A DNA stretch of 64,000 bases from Prochlorococcus sp. MIT 1341 (GTDB taxonomy: Bacteria > Cyanobacteriota > Cyanobacteriia > PCC-6307 > Cyanobiaceae). This document shows, in pieces, positions 8,521 through 17,261 of this stretch. The stretch is taken from the NCBI RefSeq assembly GCF_034092415.1, contig NZ_CP139304.1:1844001-1908000 (forward strand), written 5' to 3'. The position numbers and the translations under genes were made by a program. The stretch's first letter is position 1. Each line of letters opens with the position of its first letter. Under the pieces are notes generated by a model that was not told the origin of the DNA, searched no databases, and saw only the letters and a list, made by a program, of their open reading frames with translations.

Positions 8521-9324
8521 ATGACGACTCCTTTTCGTAATGTCACGCCGAATGGATCTGGAAGTGCCGCAACACTTTTAGTAGTGCTCTCTTTTACAGG
8601 TTTCATATTGCTGACCCAATCTTTGTTTGTTGTACCCGCGGGACAGGTCGCAGTAGTTACAACTCTTGGGAAGGTTAGCGGAGGCTCAAGGAGGCCTGGT
8701 TTGAATGTGAAAATACCTTTCCTTCAGTCGGTTTTCCCTTTTGATGTTAGGACTCAGGTTAGACCAGAAAAATTTGCAACTTTAACTAAAGACTTACAGG
8801 TGATTGAAGCTACCGCAACAATTAAATATGCAGTTAGGCCAACCGAAGCAGGTCGTGTTTACAGCACTATCGCTTATAGCGATAGAGATGTTTACCCCAG
8901 AATTATTCAACCATCTTTATTAAAGGCTCTTAAGTCAGTTTTCTCTCAATACGAGTTGGTTACTATTGCTAGTAAATGGAGTGACATATCTGAGTTGGTT
9001 GAAAGAACTGTGGCGGAGGAGTTAGACAAGTTTGATTATGTTGATGTGCGTGGTTTGGATTTAACTGGTTTAGAAATTGCAGAGGAGTATCGTGCGGCTA
9101 TTGAACAGAAGCAAATTGCTGAACAACAGTTGCTTAGAGCACAAACCGAAGTCAAGATTGCTGAGCAGGAGGCCCAGAGGTATGAAACATTGACAAGGAG
9201 TCTGGATAATCAAGTCTTGTTCAAGCTTTTTCTTGATAAATGGGATGGAAAGACAAAGGTGGTACCTGCTTTGCCTGGAACCAGCGGTGGCCAGCCACCA
9301 GTAATTGTCGGAGGAAGGAATTAA
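8521..9324 (+). CDS. Prohibitin / SPFH-domain membrane protein
   Basis: 267 residues from ATG 8521 (MTTPFRN); a TTG three codons upstream is in frame but less likely. A single membrane segment lies at ~13-33 (TLLVVLSFTGFILLTQSLF). The SPFH domain follows, starting VVPAGQVAVVTTLGKV and including RPGLNVKIPFLQSV, and ends in a helical, charged region (AIEQKQIAEQQLLRAQTEVKIAEQEAQ split over ~195-225) typical of oligomerising prohibitins. Such proteins form ring scaffolds in membranes, often with FtsH proteases. No partner gene is adjacent. Confidence 0.9.
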   Translation: MTTPFRNVTPNGSGSAATLLVVLSFTGFILLTQSLFVVPAGQVAVVTTLGKVSGGSRRPGLNVKIPFLQSVFPFDVRTQVRPEKFATLTKDLQVIEATATIKYAVRPTEAGRVYSTIAYSDRDVYPRIIQPSLLKALKSVFSQYELVTIASKWSDISELVERTVAEELDKFDYVDVRGLDLTGLEIAEEYRAAIEQKQIAEQQLLRAQTEVKIAEQEAQRYETLTRSLDNQVLFKLFLDKWDGKTKVVPALPGTSGGQPPVIVGGRN

Positions 9325-9459
9325 TTGGCAAGTTAATCTGAAATTCCTTTTTTATAAATTATAAGAATATATATTTAAACAATATCTGCTATTAGTAGGC
9401 CCTATTCTAACTTGGTTTGGTTCATTAAGAGTGCTATTTAAATATGGCTAGTATTGAGT

Positions 9460-10794
9460 TTATGAGATTGCTGTAAAGCTCTCGCGAAATGCCTCTAATG
9501 TTGCGTCTATATCCACATCTGAATGAGCTAATGAGGTGAAGCCTGCTTCAAATGCGCTTGGAGCGAGGTAAACCCCTCTTTCAAGCATTGCTCTATGTAA
9601 TTTTCCGAACTTCTCTGTATCAGTTGACTTTGCTTCTTCGAAGTTTCTAACTGGCCCTTCGCAGAGATAGAAGCCAAACATCCCTCCAATACTACTTCCT
9701 GTTATTTGAAGGCCAGCCTCCTCGGCAGCTTGCAGGATCCCACTAATTAGTCGTTTTGTTGTTGTTTCTAGTCGTTCATAAGCACCTTCTTGCTTTAACA
9801 GCTCAAGTGTTTTAATTCCCGCGGTCATTGCCAAGGGATTTCCACTTAGGGTTCCGGCTTGGTACATGGGCCCTGCTGGAGCAACCATCTCCATGATCTC
9901 TGCTATTCCGCCATAGGCGCCAACAGGTAGCCCCCCTCCAATAACTTTGCCCATAGTGGTTAAATCAGGAGTGACTCCAAAACGAGCTTGGGCTCCTCCA
10001 TAGCTGATCCTGAAACCTGTCATTACTTCGTCGAAGACGAGTAATGCCCCGTTTTCTTTTGTTAGCTCTCTTAGTCCTTCTAAGAAACCTGGTTCGGGAG
10101 TAATGAACCCAGCATTTCCTACAACTGGTTCAAGGATTACACCAGATATTGCGTCAGGGTTTTCAGCAAAGAGTTCTTTGACTGCCTCTAAATCGTTGTA
10201 AGGAGCAGTAAGAGTATTGGCAGTTGTGCTTCTTGGAACTCCAGGAGAGTCTGGAAGCCCAAGAGTCGCCACTCCTGAACCTGCTTTTACCAGGAACATG
10301 TCAGCGTGGCCGTGGTAGCAGCCTTCAAACTTGATGACTTTTTCTCTTCCAGTAAAGGCGCGCATTAGGCGGAGGACCGCCATACAAGCTTCTGTTCCAC
10401 TGTTTACGAAACGAACCATCTCAACACTTGGTACAGCATCTATGACCATCTTTGCGAGATTATTTTCAAGTTCACAGGGGGCGCCGAAGCTAGTTCCTTT
10501 TTCAAGTGTTTCGTGAAGTGCTGCAATCACTTCTGGATGAGTATGGCCACATATTGCGGGACCCCAACTGCCGACGTAGTCGATATAGCGATTTCCATCA
10601 ACGTCCCATGCATAGGAGCCTTTTACACGGTCAAAAACAATTGGTTGGCCACCAACAGATTTAAATGCACGTACTGGGGAGCTGACTCCGCCGGGCATGA
10701 TTTCTTGAGCAGCTCTAAAAATTTCTTTTGATCTGCTTGTGTTTAGCGCGTTAGCTGTCACGGAGACTGATGCCAATGGTTTTTGGTGGGCCAT
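9460..10794 (-). CDS. hemL: Glutamate-1-semialdehyde 2,1-aminomutase
   Basis: PLP enzyme forming 5-aminolevulinate, the committed precursor for chlorophyll and haem. The protein has the fold-type I aminotransferase signature: substrate-entry segment [36 protein letters not shown], and the PLP lysine in [18 protein letters not shown]. From ATG 10794 it is 444 residues; the first ~17 residues are unusual, and a later start cannot be excluded, since most homologues begin near NTSRSKEIF. It is divergent from glcD, with about 100 bases between. Confidence 0.96.
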   Translation of the reverse strand: MAHQKPLASVSVTANALNTSRSKEIFRAAQEIMPGGVSSPVRAFKSVGGQPIVFDRVKGSYAWDVDGNRYIDYVGSWGPAICGHTHPEVIAALHETLEKGTSFGAPCELENNLAKMVIDAVPSVEMVRFVNSGTEACMAVLRLMRAFTGREKVIKFEGCYHGHADMFLVKAGSGVATLGLPDSPGVPRSTTANTLTAPYNDLEAVKELFAENPDAISGVILEPVVGNAGFITPEPGFLEGLRELTKENGALLVFDEVMTGFRISYGGAQARFGVTPDLTTMGKVIGGGLPVGAYGGIAEIMEMVAPAGPMYQAGTLSGNPLAMTAGIKTLELLKQEGAYERLETTTKRLISGILQAAEEAGLQITGSSIGGMFGFYLCEGPVRNFEEAKSTDTEKFGKLHRAMLERGVYLAPSAFEAGFTSLAHSDVDIDATLEAFRESFTAIS

Positions 10795-10897
10795 CTGCCA
10801 TCTTGCCCTAAAAAGGTTGAAAGTCGTACAACTTTATTTAGAGATTTTGATAGTAGTTGGTCCAGGATCTTAATTTGTTAACAGATGTGAGGTTACC

Positions 10898-12370
10898 TTG
10901 CCACACAACTGGGAAGTCTTGGAGAGGGAACTGAGAAAGTTCCTGCCAAGTAAATCGATAGTTTGCAAGCGGCAAGAGTTGCTTGTTTACGACTGTGATG
11001 GTTTGACCATAGACCGTCGATGTCCTCCTTTGGCCGTACTGCCAGAAACTACTGATCAAGTTTCAAAAATTCTTAAATGCTGTAATAAGCACTCAATTCC
11101 TTTTGTAGCAAGGGGAAGTGGAACGGGGTTGTCTGGTGGTGCATTGGTTGAGGAGGACGCGCTTTTGGTTATTACAAGTCGAATGAGAGCAATCTTGGAG
11201 ATTGATTTAGCTAATCAGATAGTTGTTGTTCAACCTGGAGTAATAAACAGTTGGGTGACTAGGGCTGTTGCAGGTGAAGGGTTTTATTACGCACCAGACC
11301 CTTCAAGTCAAGTCGTTTGCAGTATTGGTGGGAATGTTGCAGAGAACTCCGGTGGAGTTCATTGTCTCAAGTATGGCGTTACTAGTAATCATGTTTTGGG
11401 CTTAGAAGTCGTTCTTCCTGATGGCAGTATTACTCAGCTTGGAGGCCATTTACTAGAACATGCTGAGTTGGACTTGCGAGGAGCGTTTATTGGGAGTGAG
11501 GGGACCCTTGGTATTGCGACCTCAATAACTTTGCGCCTGCTTAGAGCTCCAGAAAATGTAACTGTTTTATTAGCAGATTTTTCAACGATGGAAGCTGCTG
11601 GTTCTGCCGTTAGCAAAGTTACTGCTGCTGGGGTTTTGCCTGCAGGAATGGAAATTATGGATAGTTTCATGATTTCTGCTGTTAATGATCTATTTGGTCG
11701 TGAGGAATATCCCTCAGATGCAGCAGCAGTTTTATTAATTGAGCTTGATGGTCAGGTGGCAGAAGTTTCAGCTGGTGCTGATAAGGCAATTGATTTGTGC
11801 CAGAGAGCAGGCGCTAGAAATATCAAAAGGGCACATACGCTTGCAGAAAGAGAGCGGCTTTGGAATGGCCGTAAATCCGCTTTTGCGGCTATAGGAAAGA
11901 TCTCTTCAAGGTATTACGTTCAGGATGGAGTAGTTCCTCGAAGTACTTTGCCTAGGGTCCTTAAAGAGATAGAACGTCTTAGCCGGATCTATCAATTACC
12001 CGTAGCAAATGTTTTTCATGCAGGAGACGGAAACCTTCACCCATTAATTCTCTATAAAACTGACTCTTCTGAAGTACAGAAAAGAGTTCGAGATCTCGGT
12101 GCTGCAATTTTGAAAGAATGTTTGCTTGTTGGGGGAAGTATTACTGGGGAACATGGTGTTGGTTCTGATAAACGTTGTTATTTGGAATGGATGTTTTCTT
12201 CTAATGATTTGGCAACGATGAGTTTTGTAAGAAAGGCTTTTGACCCTAATGGATTGGCAAATCCAGGAAAGATTTTTCCGACGCCGCGTAGCTGTGGTGA
12301 GTCAGCGAGAAGAAAAGTAAGCCTTTCAACCGATGACAAGCAATTTCGCTCAGATTTAGATGTGTTTTAA
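10898..12370 (+). CDS. glcD: Glycolate oxidase/dehydrogenase FAD subunit (GlcD type)
   Basis: FAD-linked oxidase of the photorespiratory pathway, converting glycolate to glyoxylate. 490 residues. The FAD-binding domain shows VARGSGTGLSGGAL and SIGGNVAENSGG near residues 70-150; the C-terminal domain holds VFHAGDGNLHP and ITGEHGVGSDK. The start is TTG at 10898, supported by a GAGG Shine-Dalgarno five bases away; no better ATG precedes PHNWEVLERELRKFLP. It is divergent from hemL and convergent with xth. No GlcE or GlcF gene is adjacent. Confidence 0.92.
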   Translation: MPHNWEVLERELRKFLPSKSIVCKRQELLVYDCDGLTIDRRCPPLAVLPETTDQVSKILKCCNKHSIPFVARGSGTGLSGGALVEEDALLVITSRMRAILEIDLANQIVVVQPGVINSWVTRAVAGEGFYYAPDPSSQVVCSIGGNVAENSGGVHCLKYGVTSNHVLGLEVVLPDGSITQLGGHLLEHAELDLRGAFIGSEGTLGIATSITLRLLRAPENVTVLLADFSTMEAAGSAVSKVTAAGVLPAGMEIMDSFMISAVNDLFGREEYPSDAAAVLLIELDGQVAEVSAGADKAIDLCQRAGARNIKRAHTLAERERLWNGRKSAFAAIGKISSRYYVQDGVVPRSTLPRVLKEIERLSRIYQLPVANVFHAGDGNLHPLILYKTDSSEVQKRVRDLGAAILKECLLVGGSITGEHGVGSDKRCYLEWMFSSNDLATMSFVRKAFDPNGLANPGKIFPTPRSCGESARRKVSLSTDDKQFRSDLDVF

Positions 12371-12403
12371 TTTCATGCTATTTGAGAATTTTTTTAACGA
12401 AAA

Positions 12404-12439
12404 ATATGGACTTTTTTTACATATATAAAAGGTCCATAT
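12404..12439. terminator. Bidirectional hairpin between glcD and xth
   Basis: ATATGGAC (12404-12411) pairs with GTCCATAT (12432-12439), extended inward by a T run against AAAAG with one G-U pair. The right arm lies within the last codons of xth. T-rich sequence flanks both sides of the loop, so it could stop both converging transcripts. Confidence 0.5.
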
Positions 12440-13265
12440 CTTCTTCCCCTTCCTCTTCGTTTTCTTCCTCAGGCCATTTGAGTTCTAGTAAAACTGGCGC
12501 ATGATCACTAGGTTTTGGATTGCCACGGAAGGTTTTGTAGATATTGCAACCTTTTGCTTGGCTTAGTAATTCTTCGGAAAGATAAATATGATCAATTCTC
12601 CAACCCCTATCTCTTTCCCATCCGCCACTTCTATAGTCCCACCAACTCCAATGATTACTCTCTGATTCAAATATACGAAAAACATCTTTGAGATCATTGC
12701 TTATTATCCTCTGCAAGGATTCTCTTTCGGCTGCGCTGGCCATGATTCCACCACTTAGTCGATCCGGATTATGGATATCTCTATCTTCAAGTGCGATGTT
12801 GAAATCTCCTAATAAGCAAAGAGGCTCATTACGTTTAGCTTGTTCAAGCAGATATCTTTTTAGACACTTTAGCCATGACAATTTATATTTGTATTTATCG
12901 GATTTAAGGTCCGATCCATTTGGAACATAGAGATTTACGACGCGTATATCTTCTATTAAGGCACTTATAACTCTTTTTTGTTTACCAAGTTCCCTGGCTT
13001 CCTCATCTAAAGGTAGTTCTCCTTCTAGCCCATATCGAACATCACTTAGCTCTTTGCGACTTACTAGGGCTACTCCGTTGTAGGACTTTTGCCCGTAGAA
13101 TTTGACTCTATAACCCTTGCTCTCAAAGGCATCTGTAGGGAAAAGGGGGTCGTCTACCTTTGTTTCTTGCAAACACAGAAGATCAATCTGAGTTTCGTTT
13201 AGCAAAGCTATTACTTGGTCTAGACGGGTTCTAATTGAATTAACATTCCAAGTGGCGATTTGCAT
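12417..13265 (-). CDS. xth: Exodeoxyribonuclease III / AP endonuclease
   Basis: Base-excision repair enzyme cutting at abasic sites. From ATG 13265 (MQIATWNVNSIRTR, the canonical N-terminus) it has 282 residues; the frame is open 28 codons further upstream. Catalytic landmarks: ATWNVNSIRTR, CLQETKVDD (metal-binding Glu), YNGVALVSR, LLGDFNIALEDRDIHNP and C-terminal PSDHAPVLLEL. A short acidic tail of repeated Glu follows residue ~265. It converges on glcD and is divergent from a small secreted protein gene. Confidence 0.95.
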   Translation of the reverse strand: MQIATWNVNSIRTRLDQVIALLNETQIDLLCLQETKVDDPLFPTDAFESKGYRVKFYGQKSYNGVALVSRKELSDVRYGLEGELPLDEEARELGKQKRVISALIEDIRVVNLYVPNGSDLKSDKYKYKLSWLKCLKRYLLEQAKRNEPLCLLGDFNIALEDRDIHNPDRLSGGIMASAAERESLQRIISNDLKDVFRIFESESNHWSWWDYRSGGWERDRGWRIDHIYLSEELLSQAKGCNIYKTFRGNPKPSDHAPVLLELKWPEEENEEEGEEDMDLLYM

Positions 13266-13331
13266 TTTTTTTTGACTGTTTTTTGCTGGTACCATTAACA
13301 TTGGGTGCCATTTGGATACTCTGGCAGCAAG

Positions 13332-13685
13332 GTGAGCAATCAAAAGCATTCCATTAGAAAAAGTCTTAGGCTCGCTTTTTCGTTTTCTGCTTGCCTAATT
13401 TCTTTTAGCTTGGTGGAATTTAACTTTGGAGCGAAAGCGCAGTTGAAGGATGCTTTTCAATCTCCGGTGGAGAGAGAGATGTATGAAAACTCCCCTGGCG
13501 CTGCGAATGAACCATCGATTTTTGATGCAACAAATCCTATGGAGCTGATGAATTTCTTAAGAAAAGCCACTGCCATGGATGATGCAACGAGCCCATCAGA
13601 TGCAGTTGATCAGGCGCTTCGCTCATTTGAGTATAAAGAGAGTGATGATTTACTTTCTTCGCCTTCACAGGTAAGTCTTCCTTAG
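13332..13685 (+). CDS. Small secreted or anchored hypothetical protein
   Basis: 117 residues from GTG 13332; a GTG at 13305 is a longer alternative. The N-terminus has basic residues then a hydrophobic stretch ending GAKAQ, a probable signal peptide cleaved after Ala-Lys-Ala. The mature ~80 residues are acidic and rich in Asp, Ser, Glu and Met, without recognisable domains or cysteines. It lies divergent from xth and 75 bases before another conserved gene. Likely periplasmic or thylakoid-lumenal; function unknown. Confidence 0.65.
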   Translation: MSNQKHSIRKSLRLAFSFSACLISFSLVEFNFGAKAQLKDAFQSPVEREMYENSPGAANEPSIFDATNPMELMNFLRKATAMDDATSPSDAVDQALRSFEYKESDDLLSSPSQVSLP

Positions 13686-13760
13686 CCCTTATGAAAAGTT
13701 TTCGCAAGTTAGAGGGCTGGCTAGATTTCTTTTTGGACCGATTGATGTTCTTTTTATTCG

Positions 13761-14414
13761 ATGCGTAAACATCCGATAAGTCCGGTCACAGAACCCTTGC
13801 AGTATCGGGCAATTGGCCTAGTAAGGGCTACTTACTGTCCTAATGAGCCGGATTGCTTTACCAAGGGCAAGCTAGTGGACAAAGAAGGGGTTCAGGTTGA
13901 AGCAGTTGTCTTGGGACGAGTTATGGCATTGATGCGCCGTCATCTTGACATCGGAAAACCTCATTTATGGGTGGTTTATCCTCGATGCCGTAAAGAAGAT
14001 GAGTTACATTTACAAATAGCAGGTGTATGGGAACCAAGTACTCTTGAAACAACTAAGGCCAACGCGGATTTAGACATTGAAGAAGATAAGCTCCCAGAGG
14101 GAGATGATTATTTCTCAATCCGCGGAGAATTGATATTTACTAAGCCTGAGACTAGTGATTTGGTTGTAAAAATTCGGCAGAGAGCAAGAGACGATGACGG
14201 TAGGATGATGCCTTTTAAGTTGAAGTTAAAGGGAGATTTACCGATTAAAGCACTCCGACATTTTATTAGTTTAGATGTTCGTAGACGTGGTCAGAAACTC
14301 TATCTAGAGAATGCTGAAATTCTCGCTCAAATTCCTTCTAAAAATAATAAAAATAAAGATAAGTACTCAAGACAATTGAAAAAAGGTGAAGATCGAAATC
14401 GACGAGACAATTAA
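13761..14414 (+). CDS. Conserved cyanobacterial-type protein of unknown function
   Basis: 217 residues from an ATG at 13761. It opens with PISPVTEPLQYRAIGLVRATYCPNE and has a basic, low-complexity C-terminal tail (KNNKNKDKYSRQLKKGEDRNRR). The middle (GKPHLWVVYPRCRKEDELHLQIAGVWEP, split) is predicted beta-rich, and the tail suggests nucleic-acid or membrane-surface contact. No signal peptide or membrane segment. I recall similar unnamed proteins in marine picocyanobacteria but cannot assign a family. larC follows after 85 bases. Confidence 0.75.
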   Translation: MRKHPISPVTEPLQYRAIGLVRATYCPNEPDCFTKGKLVDKEGVQVEAVVLGRVMALMRRHLDIGKPHLWVVYPRCRKEDELHLQIAGVWEPSTLETTKANADLDIEEDKLPEGDDYFSIRGELIFTKPETSDLVVKIRQRARDDDGRMMPFKLKLKGDLPIKALRHFISLDVRRRGQKLYLENAEILAQIPSKNNKNKDKYSRQLKKGEDRNRRDN

Positions 14415-14499
14415 TGTTATTAGTTATCTCTAACTTGTTGTGTGATGTTTTCCCTCCCATACTTTTGAAGTGACAGTTCTATAGATTTTTTTTTTAATT

Positions 14500-15726
14500 A
14501 TGAGCGGTTTATTTATTGATTGTCCAACAGGCTTAGCAGGAGATATGATTCTTGCAGGATTGCTCGACTTAGGTGTACCTTTAGAGGTGATTGAGTCCTC
14601 TATTGATGCAATAGGTCTGCAAGACAAATATAAAATTAACATCGAAGAAAGTCATAGCCTTGGAATAAGAGGCTTGAAGGTTTCTGTTGTTGCATTAGAA
14701 TCAGATCCCCCAATGCGACTATGGGGTGATATTAAGCAGAAAATTATAACTGCAGATTTTTCAGATGTTCTGAGAGATAGAGTTTTTAGAGTATTTCAGT
14801 CTTTGGCAGAGGCTGAATCTTTGGTACATGGACAACCATTGGACAAAGTGCATTTTCATGAGGTTGGTGCTATAGATTCTTTGGTCGATATTATTGGAGT
14901 TTGTGCTGCAATTTCTTACATAAATCCCTCGGAGATTGTTTGCTCTGTTCCATGTGTTGGCCGGGGAATGGTTAACACTTCACATGGAATATTGCCAGTC
15001 CCTGCTCCTGCTGTTTTAGAACTAGCTAGAAAACATCAGTTAGAACTTTCTTTTGATGAGAATTGCCCTGAGGGTGAATTAACTACACCCACTGGGTTGG
15101 CCCTTATGGCTGTTTTGGCTGAAAGTTTTTCCAGACCTTCTAGTGTTGGAATTAGAGCTATTGGGATAGGGTTGGGTCATCGAAGTTTAGACAGGCCAAA
15201 TCTTTTAAGGATTTGTGAGTTTTCTAGATCTACTCCCTCTAGTGATTTTAAGGATGGACTTGTTTGGCAAAACTTAGTTGTTCAGGAGGCATGGCTTGAT
15301 GATGTAACACCTGAGGATTTAGCGGGATTAGAAACACAGTTAAGACAAGCTGGAGCAATAGAGGTAGTTTGTCAACAAGTCCATATGAAGAAAGGTCGCC
15401 AAGGCTTCAACCTTTTGGCATTAGTTGCTCCTGAAAAGTCTTTAGAGCTTAGGAAGACTTGGTTGAGGAAAGGATTTACATTGGGGTTAAGAGAGAGATT
15501 AGAAGGTCGTTGGGTCTTGCAACGCAGGCTTGGGTCCATTCCATCAAAGTGGGGACCATTGAAAGCAAAGCAAGTACGACGCCCTGGTGGTGCACTGTCG
15601 ACAAAAATTGAACACGATGATCTGCTTCGTATTAGCTTGCAATCAGGCCAGTCTTTGGAGGATATACGTAGAGAAGCTTCCCTTGGGATTGGGGAGTTTT
15701 CACCAGAGCAAGATTGGACATGCTAA
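14500..15726 (+). CDS. larC: LarC-like nickel pincer cofactor protein (COG1641)
   Basis: 408 residues, full length for the LarC family, which inserts nickel into the pincer nucleotide cofactor of lactate racemase-type enzymes. Motifs: N-terminal FIDCPTGLAGDMILAGLLDLG, then VHFHEVGAIDSLVDIIG (His-rich metal site), VPVPAPAVLEL-like ILPVPAPAVLELA, and GELTTPTGLALM. No larA, larB or larE lies in the window, and COG1641 is widespread in cyanobacteria, so the partner enzyme is unknown. The stop overlaps the start of the next membrane protein gene by 7 bases, indicating coupled translation. Confidence 0.85.
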   Translation: MSGLFIDCPTGLAGDMILAGLLDLGVPLEVIESSIDAIGLQDKYKINIEESHSLGIRGLKVSVVALESDPPMRLWGDIKQKIITADFSDVLRDRVFRVFQSLAEAESLVHGQPLDKVHFHEVGAIDSLVDIIGVCAAISYINPSEIVCSVPCVGRGMVNTSHGILPVPAPAVLELARKHQLELSFDENCPEGELTTPTGLALMAVLAESFSRPSSVGIRAIGIGLGHRSLDRPNLLRICEFSRSTPSSDFKDGLVWQNLVVQEAWLDDVTPEDLAGLETQLRQAGAIEVVCQQVHMKKGRQGFNLLALVAPEKSLELRKTWLRKGFTLGLRERLEGRWVLQRRLGSIPSKWGPLKAKQVRRPGGALSTKIEHDDLLRISLQSGQSLEDIRREASLGIGEFSPEQDWTC

Positions 15727-16730
15727 AAAGATATTTATTTTCTCTTCTTAATTTTTTAAAGTCGAGACTTCAACAAGCGACTTTGTTTGTCGACATAAGA
15801 ATAATAATAACATTCACTTGTATTGGGTTTGTGTTATATAGTCTGATCGATAACGCCTCTCAGCTCTCTCAAATTAACCTAGAAGGTAAAACATTTATTT
15901 TGCTTTCATTTGGAGCTATATTTAGCTGGATTAGTTTAATTATTAATGCAATTGCATGGAAGATTTTGATAAACTGGCAAGGATATAAAGTTCAAAATAT
16001 ATCTCTAGTAAGTTTATTTTTGAGGAGTAATATTCTCAAATATCTTCCTGGAGGAGTTTGGCACTTCATTGAAAGGATAAGGGTTCTTCGTATGAATTTA
16101 GGAGGGTCTTCGGCTATTTCTGCTGTTTTGTTTGAACCTATTTTGATGGTGGTTGCAGCTTTACTATGGGTCCCCTTTGGAGGATGGCAAGCAGGCCTCG
16201 CTGTTTGTTGTTGTTTGCCTCCAGTTGTCCTCCTTCCAAGATGCCGTAAACCAGTTTTAAAACTTTTTAGGAAATTAAAGCTGAAGCAAATGGAGAAGAT
16301 TGAGAAAGAATTTATAGAATCTACAAATTTTTCCAAGGTGGTTGACGAAGGAACGAAATATCCGTTTGCCCCCCTTGGATGGGAAATGTTGTTTATTTTT
16401 TTTAGATTCGTTGGCTTTTGGTTTTGTTTGAAAGCTTTTTCTATAACTACACAAATTGCATTTGGTCAATGGTTAGCTGCTTTTGTGATTGCCTGGACTG
16501 GTGGCTTGGTTGTCCCAGCTGCTCCTGGAGGGGTTGGAGTTTTTGAAGCGATAATTTTTCTAAGACTTGGCGCGCTTGTTCCTGAAGCTCCTTTTTTGGC
16601 GGCTCTTATTGCTTATCGGGTGGTTTCAACCCTTGCAGATGTCTTGGCTGCATTCATGAATCCAAGTGACTCTTTTTATGTGAAAGCTTTTAAGGAAAAG
16701 CTTCCTTTAGGGAGGAGCCTTAATCATTAG
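15720..16730 (+). CDS. Flippase-like integral membrane protein (UPF0104 / lysylphosphatidylglycerol synthase TM family)
   Basis: 336 residues from ATG 15720, which overlaps the larC stop. About eight hydrophobic helices are visible. Family hallmarks are LRSNILKYLPGGVWHFIERI near residue 105 and WTGGLVVPAAPGGVGVFEAI near residue 265; the PGGVG-x-E motif is typical of UPF0104 proteins, which include the membrane half of MprF. The cytosolic lysyl-transferase domain of MprF is missing. A lipid or glycolipid transport role is family-level inference. Confidence 0.8.
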   Translation: MLKRYLFSLLNFLKSRLQQATLFVDIRIIITFTCIGFVLYSLIDNASQLSQINLEGKTFILLSFGAIFSWISLIINAIAWKILINWQGYKVQNISLVSLFLRSNILKYLPGGVWHFIERIRVLRMNLGGSSAISAVLFEPILMVVAALLWVPFGGWQAGLAVCCCLPPVVLLPRCRKPVLKLFRKLKLKQMEKIEKEFIESTNFSKVVDEGTKYPFAPLGWEMLFIFFRFVGFWFCLKAFSITTQIAFGQWLAAFVIAWTGGLVVPAAPGGVGVFEAIIFLRLGALVPEAPFLAALIAYRVVSTLADVLAAFMNPSDSFYVKAFKEKLPLGRSLNH

Positions 16731-16869
16731 GAGAAGGTTTGCCTTCTATGGCATTTCTAATAGGAGTGTTAGAGCAATGATGATGAAGATCTAAAGAAAT
16801 GCATCTTTGTATCGCTGTGAACTTCCCAAACGAATCAAACAGTGCATGATAGTTATGTAGCAACCGCTA

Positions 16870-16940
16870 CCAAAACGTTCACCTCAATACTTATTGAGGC
16901 GCAGTTCGACCCAAGCCAAGGAACGGGGACTTGGGCCGCT
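16870..16940 (+). promoter_or_regulatory. Glutamine-II type riboswitch (Downstream-peptide motif)
   Basis: The leader of the DUF4278 gene folds as the cyanobacterial Downstream-peptide RNA is described to do. CGTTC (16876-16880) pairs with GAACG (16921-16925), enclosing a hairpin CCTCAAT/ATTGAGG (16882-16888 with 16893-16899). CCCAAG (16910-16915), inside that enclosure, pairs with CTTGGG (16930-16935) outside it, making a pseudoknot. The family binds L-glutamine and precedes very short genes, exactly the arrangement seen. The pairings are read directly; the family assignment is from memory of the consensus. Confidence 0.78.
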
Positions 16941-16955
16941 TTCGGACTCTGAATC

Positions 16956-17123
16956 ATGACAAAACTTCTTTACCGTGGACATGAGTATGTTCAGCACAAG
17001 GATCCTGCGGCTAAGCAGCCTGTTGAGCTGACCTATCGACGCAAGATTTACACAAGCAGGAAAGAGCAGGTCGCACCAAAGCACCCTCTTCTTACCTATC
17101 GCGGTAAAAGCTATACCAAATAG
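16956..17123 (+). CDS. DUF4278-type small protein under riboswitch control
   Basis: A 55-residue basic protein starting at the ATG 21 bases past the riboswitch pseudoknot. It contains three Y-R-x3-Y units: LLYRGHEY (4-11), LTYRRKIY (25-32) and LTYRGKSY (46-53), matching the YRG-x-SY motif of cyanobacterial DUF4278 proteins. It has no signal peptide, membrane segment or cysteine. The frame is closed by TAG and an intrinsic terminator follows 27 bases later, so leader, gene and terminator form a complete short unit. Control by glutamine implies a nitrogen-status role, by analogy with the GifB leader; the target is unknown. Confidence 0.85.
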   Translation: MTKLLYRGHEYVQHKDPAAKQPVELTYRRKIYTSRKEQVAPKHPLLTYRGKSYTK

Positions 17124-17149
17124 CAAAAATCTCTGCTTACTTTTATTAG

Positions 17150-17178
17150 GCTCCGATGGATAATCGGAGCTTTTTTTT
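17150..17178 (+). terminator. Intrinsic terminator of the DUF4278 gene
   Basis: GCTCCGAT (17150-17157) pairs perfectly with ATCGGAGC (17163-17170) across a 5-base loop, followed directly by eight T residues. This is the clearest factor-independent terminator in the window. Confidence 0.93.
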
Positions 17179-17261
17179 GGAGTGAGTTTATTTTTAATTA
17201 GGCTCTTATTGGATCGATTAAACTAAATAAAGTTTTTATTAATGGCTATTTATAAATAACG

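Noticed and set aside
16884-17126. Minus-strand open frame opposite the DUF4278 gene
   Set aside because: It is a shadow: the plus strand carries the conserved repeat motif, riboswitch and terminator.
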